NCBI GenBank assembly: GCA_014879435.1
Contig: JACSSB010000236.1
Coordinates: 1 to 32,417 of the forward strand
Direction: 5' to 3'
Length of the DNA stretch: 32,417 bases
Origin: Phycisphaerales bacterium
GTDB taxonomy: Bacteria; Pseudomonadota; Gammaproteobacteria; Competibacterales; Competibacteraceae
How positions within the stretch are numbered: the stretch's first letter is position 1; each line of letters starts with the position of its first letter. Positions 16,752-24,742 of the stretch are shown here, in pieces. The notes under the pieces were generated by a model that saw only the letters and a list, made by a program, of their open reading frames with translations, was not told the origin of the DNA and made no database searches. Position numbers and translations under genes: made by a program.

Positions 16752-19406
16752 ATGCTGACCAATACGCACAAGACCACCTATCTGAAAGATTACACGCCAC
16801 CTGCCTATCATTTGCCGACAGTCGATCTGCATTTCGATCTGGGCGAGGAATTCACCACAGTGCGCTCCCGCCTGCGGCTCGAACGCGCCGATACCACAGC
16901 CGCCGACACGCCGCTGGTGCTGGACGGTCAACAATTGGAGCTGATCGCCCTGGAAATGGACGGTGCACCGCTGGCGGCTGATCGTTATCAGGTCGAGGAT
17001 GACTACCTGACACTGTTGCATCCACCGGCATCTTTCGAATTGACGGTAGTGACGCGGATTCGGCCGCAGGACAATGCTTCGTTAGAAGGCTTGTATCAAT
17101 CCAGCGGCAACTTCTGCACCCAATGCGAAGCGGAAGGCTTTCGCAAGATCACTTATTTTCTGGACCGACCGGATGTGATGGTGGTTTTCACCACGACCTT
17201 GGTCGCGGACAAAGCCCGCTACCCGGTGCTGTTGTCCAATGGCAATCCGGTGGACAGCGGCGAGTTGGACGGCGGTCGGCATTGGGCCACTTGGCACGAT
17301 CCTTTTCCTAAGCCCTGCTATCTGTTTGCCCTGGTCGCTGGCAATCTTCGCCATCTCGAAGACACCTTCCGCACTCGCTCCGGCCGCGTGGTGACGCTGC
17401 GTATTTACGTCGAACCAGAAAATATCGATCAGTGTGAACATGCGATGTATTCGCTCAAGCAGGCCATGGCCTGGGATGAGCGACGCTTTAGGCTGGAATA
17501 CGATCTGGATCTCTATCAGATCGTCGCCGTTGGCGATTTCAACATGGGGGCGATGGAGAACAAGGGCCTCAATGTTTTCAATACCAAGTATGTGTTGGCC
17601 AAACCAGAAACGGCCACCGACGCGGATTATCAGGGTATTCTCGGGGTAATCGGCCACGAGTATTTTCACAACTGGACCGGTAATCGGGTGACCTGCCGCG
17701 ATTGGTTCCAGCTCAGTCTCAAGGAAGGGTTGACCGTATTCCGTGATCAGGAATTTTCCTCCGATCTCGGTTCGCGTGGGGTCAAACGTATTGAAGATGT
17801 GCGGATTTTGCGCACCAGTCAGTTCTCGCAAGATGCTGGACCGATGGCACATCCGGTGCGACCGGACTCCTACATCGAGATCAACAATTTCTACACCGTC
17901 ACCGTGTACAACAAGGGTGCCGAGGTGATCCGGATGATCGAGACTCTGCTCGGTCGGGACGGTTTCCAGCGCGGCATGGATCTTTATTTCCAGCGTCACG
18001 ACGGCCAGGCGGTCACTTGCGACGATTTCGTGGCGGCGATGGCCGACGCCAATGATGCCGATCTGAGCCAGTTCAAGCGCTGGTATCATCAGGCGGGTAC
18101 CCCGGAATTGACCGTCCACGATGATTACGATGCGGCAACTCATACCTATACCCTAAGCGTGCGCCAATCTTGCCCACCAACACCGGGCCAACCCGATAAG
18201 GAGCCGTTTCATATTCCATTGGCGATGGGGTTGTTGGATGCCACTGGCTGCGATCTACCGCTGCAATTGCAGGGAGAGGATGCAGCGCAAGGCACGAGTC
18301 GGGTGCTGGAATTGCGCGAACCAGAGCATATTTTTCGCTTCGTCAATGTTCCGGCACGGCCCGTACCTTCACTGCTGCGCGGTTTTTCCGCTCCAGTGAA
18401 GCTAAATAGCGCCGAGAGTGACGCCGATTTACGATTCCGATTGGCTTATGACCACGATGATTTCAACCGTTGGGATGCGGGCCAAAGCTTGGCGGTGCGT
18501 ATCATCCTAGGTTTGATTGCGGATCGTCGCCAGGGGCGTAGCTGGGCGCTCCCTGAATCGTTCAGTGACGCTTTTGGAGAGGCGCTAGAATCCGGGGTCG
18601 ACTCAGCACTGCTGGCACAGGTATTGACGCTACCCAGCGAAATCTATCTGGCCGAACAGATGGATGTAATAGACGTGGATGGTATCCATGATGCCCGACT
18701 CTTCGTGCAGCAGACGCTGGCGCAACGCTTGCGCGAGGCCCTGTTGGCGCGTTACCAAACTTTGCATTCCAGTGAGCGAGACGGTTATCGCGCCGATGCT
18801 GCTGCCATCGGGCGGCGGGCGCTCAAGAACGTTTGCCTGGAATACCTGATGCGGCTCGATGAGGCCAATCTACTCGATCTCTGCCTTGAGCAATTTCAGA
18901 CGGCAGGTAACATGAGCGATCAGTTAGGTGCGTTGGTTTCGCTCGCCAACCACGATGGCCCAGAGCGGAGCGCCGCCCTGACGGCTTTTTATGAGCGCTG
19001 GCGAGGTGAGGCGCTGGTCGTAGATAAATGGTTGACGCTACAGGCGACTTCTTACTTGCCGGATACCTTGAATCTGGTGAAGACGCTGATGGGGCATGAG
19101 GCGTTCAGCCTTAAAAATCCCAACAAGGTCCGGGCACTGATCGGTGCATTTTGTCAGTCCAACCCCGTGCATTTTCACGCTGTCGATGGGAGTGGCTATA
19201 CTTTTCTTGCTGATCAGATTTTGGCGCTCAATGCGTTCAATTCCCAGATCGCTGCCCGGCAGGTGGCTGCGTTCACCCGCTGGCGAAAATTCGATCCGAT
19301 CCGGCAGCAGGGTATGCAGGATCAATTGGAGCGTATTTTGGAGGCGCCAAAGTTATCCCCGGATGTCTACGAGATCGTCGCCAAGAGCTTGGGGCGACAA
19401 GAATGA
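16752..19406 (+). CDS. pepN: Aminopeptidase N (M1 family zinc metallopeptidase)
   Basis: An 884-residue protein of the normal length for gammaproteobacterial PepN. The exopeptidase signature GAMEN is at 266-270, and the zinc motif HEYFH is at 302-306 with the third zinc ligand Glu325 in LKEGLTVF. It removes N-terminal amino acids from peptides in the cytoplasm during peptide turnover. The N-terminus (YLKDYTPPAY at 10-19) matches the conserved start of the family, which supports the ATG despite the absence of a visible Shine-Dalgarno sequence. A perfect hairpin lies 35 bases upstream. The long reverse-strand open frame across 17082-18143 is a shadow of this gene. Confidence 0.96.
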   Translation: MLTNTHKTTYLKDYTPPAYHLPTVDLHFDLGEEFTTVRSRLRLERADTTAADTPLVLDGQQLELIALEMDGAPLAADRYQVEDDYLTLLHPPASFELTVVTRIRPQDNASLEGLYQSSGNFCTQCEAEGFRKITYFLDRPDVMVVFTTTLVADKARYPVLLSNGNPVDSGELDGGRHWATWHDPFPKPCYLFALVAGNLRHLEDTFRTRSGRVVTLRIYVEPENIDQCEHAMYSLKQAMAWDERRFRLEYDLDLYQIVAVGDFNMGAMENKGLNVFNTKYVLAKPETATDADYQGILGVIGHEYFHNWTGNRVTCRDWFQLSLKEGLTVFRDQEFSSDLGSRGVKRIEDVRILRTSQFSQDAGPMAHPVRPDSYIEINNFYTVTVYNKGAEVIRMIETLLGRDGFQRGMDLYFQRHDGQAVTCDDFVAAMADANDADLSQFKRWYHQAGTPELTVHDDYDAATHTYTLSVRQSCPPTPGQPDKEPFHIPLAMGLLDATGCDLPLQLQGEDAAQGTSRVLELREPEHIFRFVNVPARPVPSLLRGFSAPVKLNSAESDADLRFRLAYDHDDFNRWDAGQSLAVRIILGLIADRRQGRSWALPESFSDAFGEALESGVDSALLAQVLTLPSEIYLAEQMDVIDVDGIHDARLFVQQTLAQRLREALLARYQTLHSSERDGYRADAAAIGRRALKNVCLEYLMRLDEANLLDLCLEQFQTAGNMSDQLGALVSLANHDGPERSAALTAFYERWRGEALVVDKWLTLQATSYLPDTLNLVKTLMGHEAFSLKNPNKVRALIGAFCQSNPVHFHAVDGSGYTFLADQILALNAFNSQIAARQVAAFTRWRKFDPIRQQGMQDQLERILEAPKLSPDVYEIVAKSLGRQE

Positions 19407-19421
19407 CGGGTGCCGGGCAAA

Positions 19422-19435
19422 TTGCTGCACTGCAA
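19422..19435 (+). promoter_or_regulatory. TGC-rich operator-like site upstream of the phasin promoter
   Basis: TTGCTGCACTGCAA is an imperfect palindrome of the form TTGC-N6-GCAA, placed eight bases before the candidate -35. Its core TGCACTGCAA recurs in inverted orientation at 19486-19495, beyond the -10. PHA granule regulators of the PhaR type are reported to bind TGC-rich sites near phasin genes, so this could be such an operator; the match is from memory. Confidence 0.4.
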
Positions 19436-19443
19436 AAAAATAG

Positions 19444-19472
19444 TTGACTCCCAGAATGGTGCGGTGCAGAAT
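19444..19472 (+). promoter_or_regulatory. Candidate phasin promoter
   Basis: TTGACT at 19444-19449 and CAGAAT at 19467-19472 are separated by 17 bases (five and four of six consensus matches). The transcript would start near 19480, about 50 bases before the phasin ATG. TGC-rich inverted elements flank it on both sides. Confidence 0.5.
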
Positions 19473-19485
19473 AAGCCTATCGATG

Positions 19486-19498
19486 TTGCAGTGCACAA
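19486..19498 (+). promoter_or_regulatory. Second TGC-rich operator-like site, near the transcription start
   Basis: TTGCAGTGCACAA contains the exact inverted copy of the core found at 19426-19435. It lies just downstream of the candidate -10, where a bound repressor would block initiation or early elongation. Confidence 0.4.
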
Positions 19499-19527
19499 AT
19501 TAAACCGATTAACGAGGAATAAACCCC

Positions 19528-20001
19528 ATGTCGACCAACAATCCCTTCAATCCTTTCGCCAATGTTGATTTCAGCAAGTTCGATTTCAGTAAGTTCGATT
19601 TCAGCAAAATGATGGGTGATGTCAAAATCCCTGGTATCGATATGAGCTCGGTGATGGACGCCCAGCGCAAGAATATCGAAGCGCTGACTGCGGCCAACCA
19701 AGCTGCGGTACAAGGCATGCAGGCAGTAGCGCAGCGCCAGGCTGAAATTCTCAGTCAGGCCATGAGCGAGGTTTCTTCGGTTGCCCAGCAGCTGGCCAGC
19801 GCGGGCAGTAACCCGCAAGAAATGACCACTAAGCAGGCTGAATTGGCCCGCAAGGCTTTCGAGCAAGCGCTGGCTAATATGCGCGAACTGGCCGAGATGG
19901 TTAGTAAATCGAACACCGAAGCGTTTGCCATTATCAACAAGCGCGTCACCGAGAGCTTGCATGAGCTGAAGACTCTGGTCGCCACCCCTGGGACCAAATA
20001 A
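19528..20001 (+). CDS. Phasin family PHA granule-associated protein
   Basis: A 157-residue amphipathic helical protein without a signal peptide or membrane segment. The phasin signature is visible in the C-terminal half, with FEQALANMRELAEMV at about residues 111-125 and ITKRVTESL-like helix EAFAIINKRVTESLHELK near the end. Phasins coat polyhydroxyalkanoate granules and control their size and number. The N-terminus carries three tandem FDFSK-type repeats (residues 14-28). GAGG at 19514-19517 lies ten bases before the ATG. The gene has its own candidate promoter and a strong terminator, so it forms a single-gene unit, suited to high-level expression. The PHA synthase follows 160 bases downstream, which supports the call. 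Confidence 0.9.
   Translation: MSTNNPFNPFANVDFSKFDFSKFDFSKMMGDVKIPGIDMSSVMDAQRKNIEALTAANQAAVQGMQAVAQRQAEILSQAMSEVSSVAQQLASAGSNPQEMTTKQAELARKAFEQALANMRELAEMVSKSNTEAFAIINKRVTESLHELKTLVATPGTK
19567..19611 (+). repeat. Three tandem 15-base repeats within the phasin gene
   Basis: Units at 19567-19581, 19582-19596 and 19597-19611 read GATTTCAGCAAGTTC with one change in the second unit and three in the third. They encode repeated Asp-Phe-Ser-Lys-Phe/Met near the N-terminus. They are in frame, so slippage would add or remove five residues without a frameshift. Confidence 0.8.
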
Positions 20002-20028
20002 GGGTTCATTACTGGATGTTTTCTGAGA

Positions 20029-20080
20029 GTGGGCAGGCCATGCGGGGTTTCCGTGATGGCCTGCCCGCTTGTCGTTTTTT
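20029..20080 (+). terminator. Rho-independent terminator of the phasin gene
   Basis: A GC-rich stem of 13 pairs (GTGGGCAGGCCAT with ATGGCCTGCCCGC, one wobble) closes a 14-base loop and is followed by TTGTCGTTTTTT. It lies 27 bases after the phasin stop. Confidence 0.88.
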
Positions 20081-20089
20081 AAGTGGCTA

Positions 20090-20119
20090 ATGACGCTGGC
20101 TCATGAGCGTGGCTAAAAT
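20090..20119 (+). promoter_or_regulatory. Candidate phaC promoter with a palindrome in the spacer
   Basis: ATGACG (20090-20095) and TAAAAT (20114-20119) are 18 bases apart. The spacer holds the perfect palindrome GCTCATGAGC (20099-20108), a possible regulator site. GTGGCTAA occurs twice, at 20083-20090 and 20109-20116. A separate phaC promoter is expected because a strong terminator lies just upstream. Confidence 0.4.
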
Positions 20120-20161
20120 AACGATTGCTGTCTAACGAACCACCATAAAGAGGAATCACGC

Positions 20162-21976
20162 ATGGCTGAACAGAAAACCCCTGAGCGCAGTTTGCCGGAA
20201 ATCAAAATGCCCGACCCAGCACAGATGGCCCAGCTCTTCTCTCATGTGGCCGAGAAGAGTCAGATCATCGTCAAGGAATTCCTGAATCGGCAGGCAAGCA
20301 GTGGTGCTTTTGATTTGCAGGACACCTCCAGTCTGGGCAAATCTTTCCTTGAGCTGACTCAAAAGATCATGGCCGATCCGGCTAAGCTGGCCCAGGCACA
20401 GATGGGCCTGTGGCAAAATTATTTTGATTTGTGGCAGAAGACTTTGCCGGCTATGTTTGGCCAACCGGTAGAGCCTGTAGTGCGCCCGGAGAAAGGCGAC
20501 AAGCGCTTCAAGCACGATGATTGGCAGGATAACGTCCTGTTCTCCTATATCAAGCAGTCCTATTTGATGACGGCAGGTTGGATTCAGGACATGGTTGCGG
20601 ACGTCGAGGGCTTCGACGACAAAACCAAGAAGAAATTGATGTTCTACACCCGTCAATTCATTGACGCTTTGTCTCCCACCAACTTCGTGATGACCAATCC
20701 CGAAGCGCTGCGGGCGACCATCGAGTCTGGCGGTGAGAATCTGATCAATGGATTGAAAAACATGCTCGATGACATCGAGCGTGGCAAAGGCAAGCTCAAC
20801 ATCCGGATGACGGATCTCAATGCCTTCGAACTGGGTAAAAATGTCGCCACCACACCCGGTAAGGTCATCTATCAGAACGAAATGATGCAGCTTCTGCAAT
20901 ACGATCCCACGACACCGGACGTATTCAAGAAGCCGCTGCTGATCTTCCCGCCGTGGATTAACAAGTTTTACATTATGGATCTGCGGCCAAAGAACTCCTT
21001 GATCAAGTGGGCCGTAGATCAAGGATTCACCGTCTTTCTGATGTCCTGGATCAACCCGGACGAAAAGATGGCTGATAAGGCCTTCGATGATTATCTCCGC
21101 GATGGTCCGCTGGCGGCGCTGGATGCGATCGAGAAAGCCACGGGTGAGCACGAAGTCAACGCGCTGGGCTACTGCCTGGGTGGCACGCTGCTGGCGATCA
21201 CCAACGCCTATCTAGGGGCGAAAGGTACTCCGCGCATCAGTTCTGGAACCCACCTGACCACCATGTTGGATTTCACCCATCCGGGTGAGTTGGAGGTGTT
21301 CATCGAGGAAGAGCAGATCTCCTCGCTGGAAAAACGGATGGAACAGCAGGGCTATCTTGATGGCAGCGAGATGGCAACTACTTTCAGCATGCTGCGCGCC
21401 AATGATTTGATCTGGTCGTTCTTCATCAACAACTACCTGTTGGGCAAAGATCCGTTCCCCTTCGATCTGCTGTACTGGAACTCGGATTCCACCCGGATGC
21501 CGGCGAGGATGCACAGCTTCTATCTGCGCAACTTCTATCAGCATAATCGGCTGAAGAATCCAGGTGAAATTTCCCTGCTGGGCACTCCGATTGATCTGAG
21601 CCAGGTCAAGGTACCGACTTACTTCCTGTCGGCTATCGAAGATCATATCGCGCCCTGGAAGTCCAACTATGCCGGTACCCTGCTACTCGGTGGTCAGGTG
21701 AAGTTTGTGCTCAGTGGTTCCGGCCACATCGCCGGCCCGATCAATCCGCCAGCAGCGAATAAGTACTTCTATTGGACCAACCCCAAGCATCCGGTCGATC
21801 CGGATGAGTGGCTGAAGGAAGCCAAGCAGACCGAAGGCTCCTGGTGGCCGGATTGGTATAAGTGGCTGAGCAAGAATTCGGGCGAGAAAGTGCCCGCTCG
21901 GGTACCCGGAACCGGCCAATTGCCAGTGATCGAGGATGCTCCAGGCTCTTATGTCAAGATGCGTTTGGTCAAGTAA
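20162..21976 (+). CDS. phaC: Class I poly(3-hydroxyalkanoate) synthase
   Basis: A 604-residue polymerase of class I length. The lipase-box-like catalytic nucleophile is Cys338 in GYCLGG, with Asp494 (SAIEDHIAPW) and His522 (GSGHIAGP) completing the triad. The N-terminal 200 residues form the usual non-catalytic domain (FKHDDWQDN, FVMTNPEALR). It joins (R)-3-hydroxyacyl-CoA monomers into granule polymer. AGAGGA ends seven bases before the ATG, a good ribosome binding site. It stands alone, without phaA, phaB or a second subunit (phaE/phaR) nearby, which excludes class III/IV in this locus. It is flanked by terminators on both sides. The reverse open frame of 331 codons inside it is a shadow. 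Confidence 0.96.
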   Translation: MAEQKTPERSLPEIKMPDPAQMAQLFSHVAEKSQIIVKEFLNRQASSGAFDLQDTSSLGKSFLELTQKIMADPAKLAQAQMGLWQNYFDLWQKTLPAMFGQPVEPVVRPEKGDKRFKHDDWQDNVLFSYIKQSYLMTAGWIQDMVADVEGFDDKTKKKLMFYTRQFIDALSPTNFVMTNPEALRATIESGGENLINGLKNMLDDIERGKGKLNIRMTDLNAFELGKNVATTPGKVIYQNEMMQLLQYDPTTPDVFKKPLLIFPPWINKFYIMDLRPKNSLIKWAVDQGFTVFLMSWINPDEKMADKAFDDYLRDGPLAALDAIEKATGEHEVNALGYCLGGTLLAITNAYLGAKGTPRISSGTHLTTMLDFTHPGELEVFIEEEQISSLEKRMEQQGYLDGSEMATTFSMLRANDLIWSFFINNYLLGKDPFPFDLLYWNSDSTRMPARMHSFYLRNFYQHNRLKNPGEISLLGTPIDLSQVKVPTYFLSAIEDHIAPWKSNYAGTLLLGGQVKFVLSGSGHIAGPINPPAANKYFYWTNPKHPVDPDEWLKEAKQTEGSWWPDWYKWLSKNSGEKVPARVPGTGQLPVIEDAPGSYVKMRLVK

Positions 21977-22053
21977 TTAGCCCCAAGTGCGGAGAGTGAA
22001 AACTATCTCTATGATAGGTTTCAAAATCCTACTGGGTTGAGATAATATCCCTA

Positions 22054-22087
22054 TGACCGCCGTGGTTGCACGGTGGTCATTTTTTTT
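22054..22087 (+). terminator. Rho-independent terminator after phaC
   Basis: TGACCGCCGTG pairs with CACGGTGGTCA (11 pairs, one wobble) around a GTTG loop, directly followed by eight T. It is about 80 bases after the phaC stop and 28 bases before the hemerythrin ATG. Confidence 0.9.
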
Positions 22088-22115
22088 CTGGTAAGCAGCG
22101 AGGATATTGAGACTC

Positions 22116-22589
22116 ATGAGCAAATTTGTCGAATGGTCCAATGAACTCAGCGTGGGCGTTGAAGAGATCGACGAGCAGCACAAGATGCTGGTGGATTTAT
22201 TGAATCAGATGCACCAGGCAGTCCTGGAACGACATGCCGCGCAGATTACCAACAGCATCCTTGAGCGATTGGGTGAATATACCCGAGTGCATTTTGCTGT
22301 CGAAGAAAGTCTGATGCACATCACGCATTGTCCAGACTATGCATGGCATAAAGTAGAACACGATCAATTGATCGCGCAGTTGCAGGATCTACGTGAGAAG
22401 TTAGCCGATGGAAGACACTCCATCAGCTTCGAATTAGTTCATTTTTTGAAGGTTTGGTTAACCAAGCACATCATGGAATCGGATAAACGCTATAGTAAGC
22501 ATTTCTTAGCGTACGGTATCAATCCGGAATTGGTGCCACAGAACACTTCTTGGGTACGACGTTGCTGGAGATTCTTACGCGGTGGCTGA
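22116..22589 (+). CDS. Bacteriohemerythrin (oxygen-binding diiron protein)
   Basis: A 157-residue stand-alone hemerythrin. The diiron ligands are visible: His22 in EIDEQHK, His59 and Glu63 in HFAVEE, His78 and His82 in WHKVEHD, and His118 and Asp123 in HIMESD. Such proteins bind O2 reversibly and may deliver it to oxygenases, buffer it or sense it; the role here is unknown. The start at ATG 22116 is preferred to the in-frame TTG at 22107, because GAGGA at 22100-22104 is only two bases from the TTG but 11 from the ATG. A strong terminator precedes it and no promoter is evident in the 28 bases between, so expression may depend on read-through or an unusual promoter. A bidirectional terminator follows. 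Confidence 0.92.
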   Translation: MSKFVEWSNELSVGVEEIDEQHKMLVDLLNQMHQAVLERHAAQITNSILERLGEYTRVHFAVEESLMHITHCPDYAWHKVEHDQLIAQLQDLREKLADGRHSISFELVHFLKVWLTKHIMESDKRYSKHFLAYGINPELVPQNTSWVRRCWRFLRGG

Positions 22590-22645
22590 ACTGTCGTTCG
22601 CATAAGGGTGCCGGATAAGTACGATTTCGGTACTGAAGGAAGACC

Positions 22646-22681
22646 AAAAAAAACCGGCCCATAATGAAGAGGCCGGTTTTT
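22646..22681. terminator. Bidirectional terminator between convergent genes
   Basis: AAAAACCGGCC and GGCCGGTTTTT form a GC-core stem with an A run on the left and a T run on the right, around an 11-base loop. It can end both the forward hemerythrin transcript and the reverse carboxylase operon. Confidence 0.9.
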
Positions 22682-22742
22682 CAGTATAAAGGGTGAGCCA
22701 AATGTGCAGCCCACCCGCCAAGCAGGTCGGCCGCACACACGA

Positions 22743-24728
22743 TCATTCGAATTCGATGATCGGTTGATCCACGGCCAGACTATCACCCGGCGCCGCAAGA
22801 ACCTTGGCAACCTTGGAGTCGTGATCGGCGCGCAACACGTTTTCCATCTTCATCGCTTCAATCACGGCCAGATCTTCGCCTGCCTTGACTTCTTGGCCAA
22901 CCGTGACGTTAAGCTTGGTCAGCAGACCTGGCATCGGTGACAGCAGAAATCTGGAGAGATCCGGTGGTGCCTTGATTGGCATCAGCGCCTGCAGTTCGGC
23001 CATGCGTGGCGACAATACCATCACATCCGCCTGGGAACCCCAGTGGAATAAACGGTAGACCATGTCGCGACGCTCGACCTGAATACAGATCTCGGTGCCA
23101 TTCAGCGTGCCCTTGAACAGCGGATAACCGAACTGCCAGTTGCTGCGCACCTGGTAGTTTTCTTCCATGTACACCACATCGTAGCCACCTTCTGCTGGCT
23201 CGATATGCACCGGATGCTGTTCGTCACCCATGAACACCACCCAATCGTTGTTGACTACCCGTTCATGGCCGGGCAGTTGCCCATCGATCTTAGCAGCGCG
23301 ATCCAGATAGCGGCGGTGCAAGAAGGCGGCCACCGAGATCAGCAATGCCGGATCGTCATGGGGAACATCAGTGGCATGGAAGCCATTGGGATATTCCTCG
23401 GCGATCATATTGGTGCTGATCCGACCGGTCATGAACCGAGTGTGGACCATCAAAGCCGCTAGGAAGCTGATATTGTGCTGGACGCCACGAATGAAAAATT
23501 CGTTCAAGGCATCGCGCATGTGGGCGATGGCGCGGTCGCGGGTCGAACCGTAAGTGATCAGCTTGGCGATCATCGGGTCGTAATACATCGACACTTCGCT
23601 GCCTTCGTAAATGCCGGTGTCCACTCGGACCACTTCGCTTTCCTTCGGCGGCAGATACTTGACCAAGCGGCCGATGGAAGGCAGGAAGTTGCGGAAGGGA
23701 TCTTCGGCATAAACGCGGGCTTCGATTGCCCAACCCTTGAGACGGACATTTTCTTGGGTCAAGTTCAATCTTTCGCCAGCGGCGATGCGGATCATCTGTT
23801 CGACCAGATCCAGCCCCGTGATGTATTCGGTCACCGGATGTTCGACCTGCAAGCGCGTGTTCATTTCCAGGAAGTAGAAATTACGCTTGGCATCGACGAT
23901 GAACTCGACCGTACCGGCCGATTGATAATCTACCGCCCGCGCCAGTGCTACGGCTTGTTCGCCCATTGCCCGGCGTGTTTTCTCATCCAGGAACGGAGAA
24001 GGCGCTTCCTCGATCACCTTTTGATGGCGGCGTTGTAAGGAGCACTCGCGCTCACCCAGATAGATGATATTACCGAAGCTGTCGCCCAGTATTTGGATTT
24101 CGATGTGGCGCGGTTCTTCGATGTATTTCTCGACAAACACCCGGTCGTCACCGAAGGAAGAGCGCGCTTCGTTGGTGGCACGCTCGAAACCGTCGACGCA
24201 TTCGGCATCATTCCAAGCCACGCGCATGCCCTTGCCACCGCCGCCCGCACTGGCTTTCAGCATGACGGGATAGCCGATATCGCGAGCGATCTGCAAGGCA
24301 TGATCGGCATTTTGGATGATATCGGTGTAGCCGGGCACGGTATTGACGCCCGCTTCCTTGGCTAAGATCTTGGAGGTGATCTTGTCGCCCATCGCCTCGA
24401 TGGCTCGGACCTTCGGGCCGATGAAGGCGATCCCTTCCTGTTCCAATGCCTCGCAAAAGGCCGAGCGCTCGGATAAGAAGCCATAGCCGGGATGGACCGC
24501 TTCGGCACCGGTGTCCTTACAGGCTTGAAGGATGCGTTCCATCACCAGATAGCTTTGCGCGGTGGGCGGTGGCCCGATGAGTACGGCTTCGTCGGCCATT
24601 GCCACATGCAGCGCGTCGCGATCCGCTTCGGAGTAAACGGCTACGGTTTTAATGCCCATTTTGCGGGCCGTTTTGATGACACGGCAGGCAATTTCGCCAC
24701 GGTTGGCGATAAGAATCTTCTTAAACAT
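22743..24728 (-). CDS. pccA: Acyl-CoA (propionyl/acetyl-CoA) carboxylase alpha subunit, biotin-dependent
   Basis: A 661-residue protein with an N-terminal biotin carboxylase domain starting at KKILIANRGEIACRV, the ATP-grasp loop SAGGGGKGMR, biotin carboxylase motifs FLEMNTRLQVEHPVTE and RVYAEDP, a linker (BT-like) domain, and a C-terminal biotin carrier domain with AMKM, Lys627, 35 residues from the end. It carboxylates biotin using ATP and bicarbonate, for transfer by the beta subunit. The size and fused carrier domain fit propionyl-CoA carboxylase alpha; methylcrotonyl- or geranyl-CoA carboxylase alpha subunits look similar. ATG 24728 is preferred over the GTG at 24746 because AGGGAGAA at 24743-24736 lies seven bases upstream of it. 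It is the second gene of the operon, 14 bases after pccB. Confidence 0.9.
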   Translation of the reverse strand: MFKKILIANRGEIACRVIKTARKMGIKTVAVYSEADRDALHVAMADEAVLIGPPPTAQSYLVMERILQACKDTGAEAVHPGYGFLSERSAFCEALEQEGIAFIGPKVRAIEAMGDKITSKILAKEAGVNTVPGYTDIIQNADHALQIARDIGYPVMLKASAGGGGKGMRVAWNDAECVDGFERATNEARSSFGDDRVFVEKYIEEPRHIEIQILGDSFGNIIYLGERECSLQRRHQKVIEEAPSPFLDEKTRRAMGEQAVALARAVDYQSAGTVEFIVDAKRNFYFLEMNTRLQVEHPVTEYITGLDLVEQMIRIAAGERLNLTQENVRLKGWAIEARVYAEDPFRNFLPSIGRLVKYLPPKESEVVRVDTGIYEGSEVSMYYDPMIAKLITYGSTRDRAIAHMRDALNEFFIRGVQHNISFLAALMVHTRFMTGRISTNMIAEEYPNGFHATDVPHDDPALLISVAAFLHRRYLDRAAKIDGQLPGHERVVNNDWVVFMGDEQHPVHIEPAEGGYDVVYMEENYQVRSNWQFGYPLFKGTLNGTEICIQVERRDMVYRLFHWGSQADVMVLSPRMAELQALMPIKAPPDLSRFLLSPMPGLLTKLNVTVGQEVKAGEDLAVIEAMKMENVLRADHDSKVAKVLAAPGDSLAVDQPIIEFE

Positions 24729-24742
24729 GAGTCGCTTCTCCC

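Noticed and set aside
17082..18143. Reverse-strand open frame of 353 codons
   Set aside because: It lies wholly inside pepN, antisense to the catalytic region, has no family motif, and is explained by GC-rich codon usage.
20156..21151. Reverse-strand open frame of 331 codons
   Set aside because: It is antisense to phaC, whose catalytic motifs are intact, and has no recognisable protein features.
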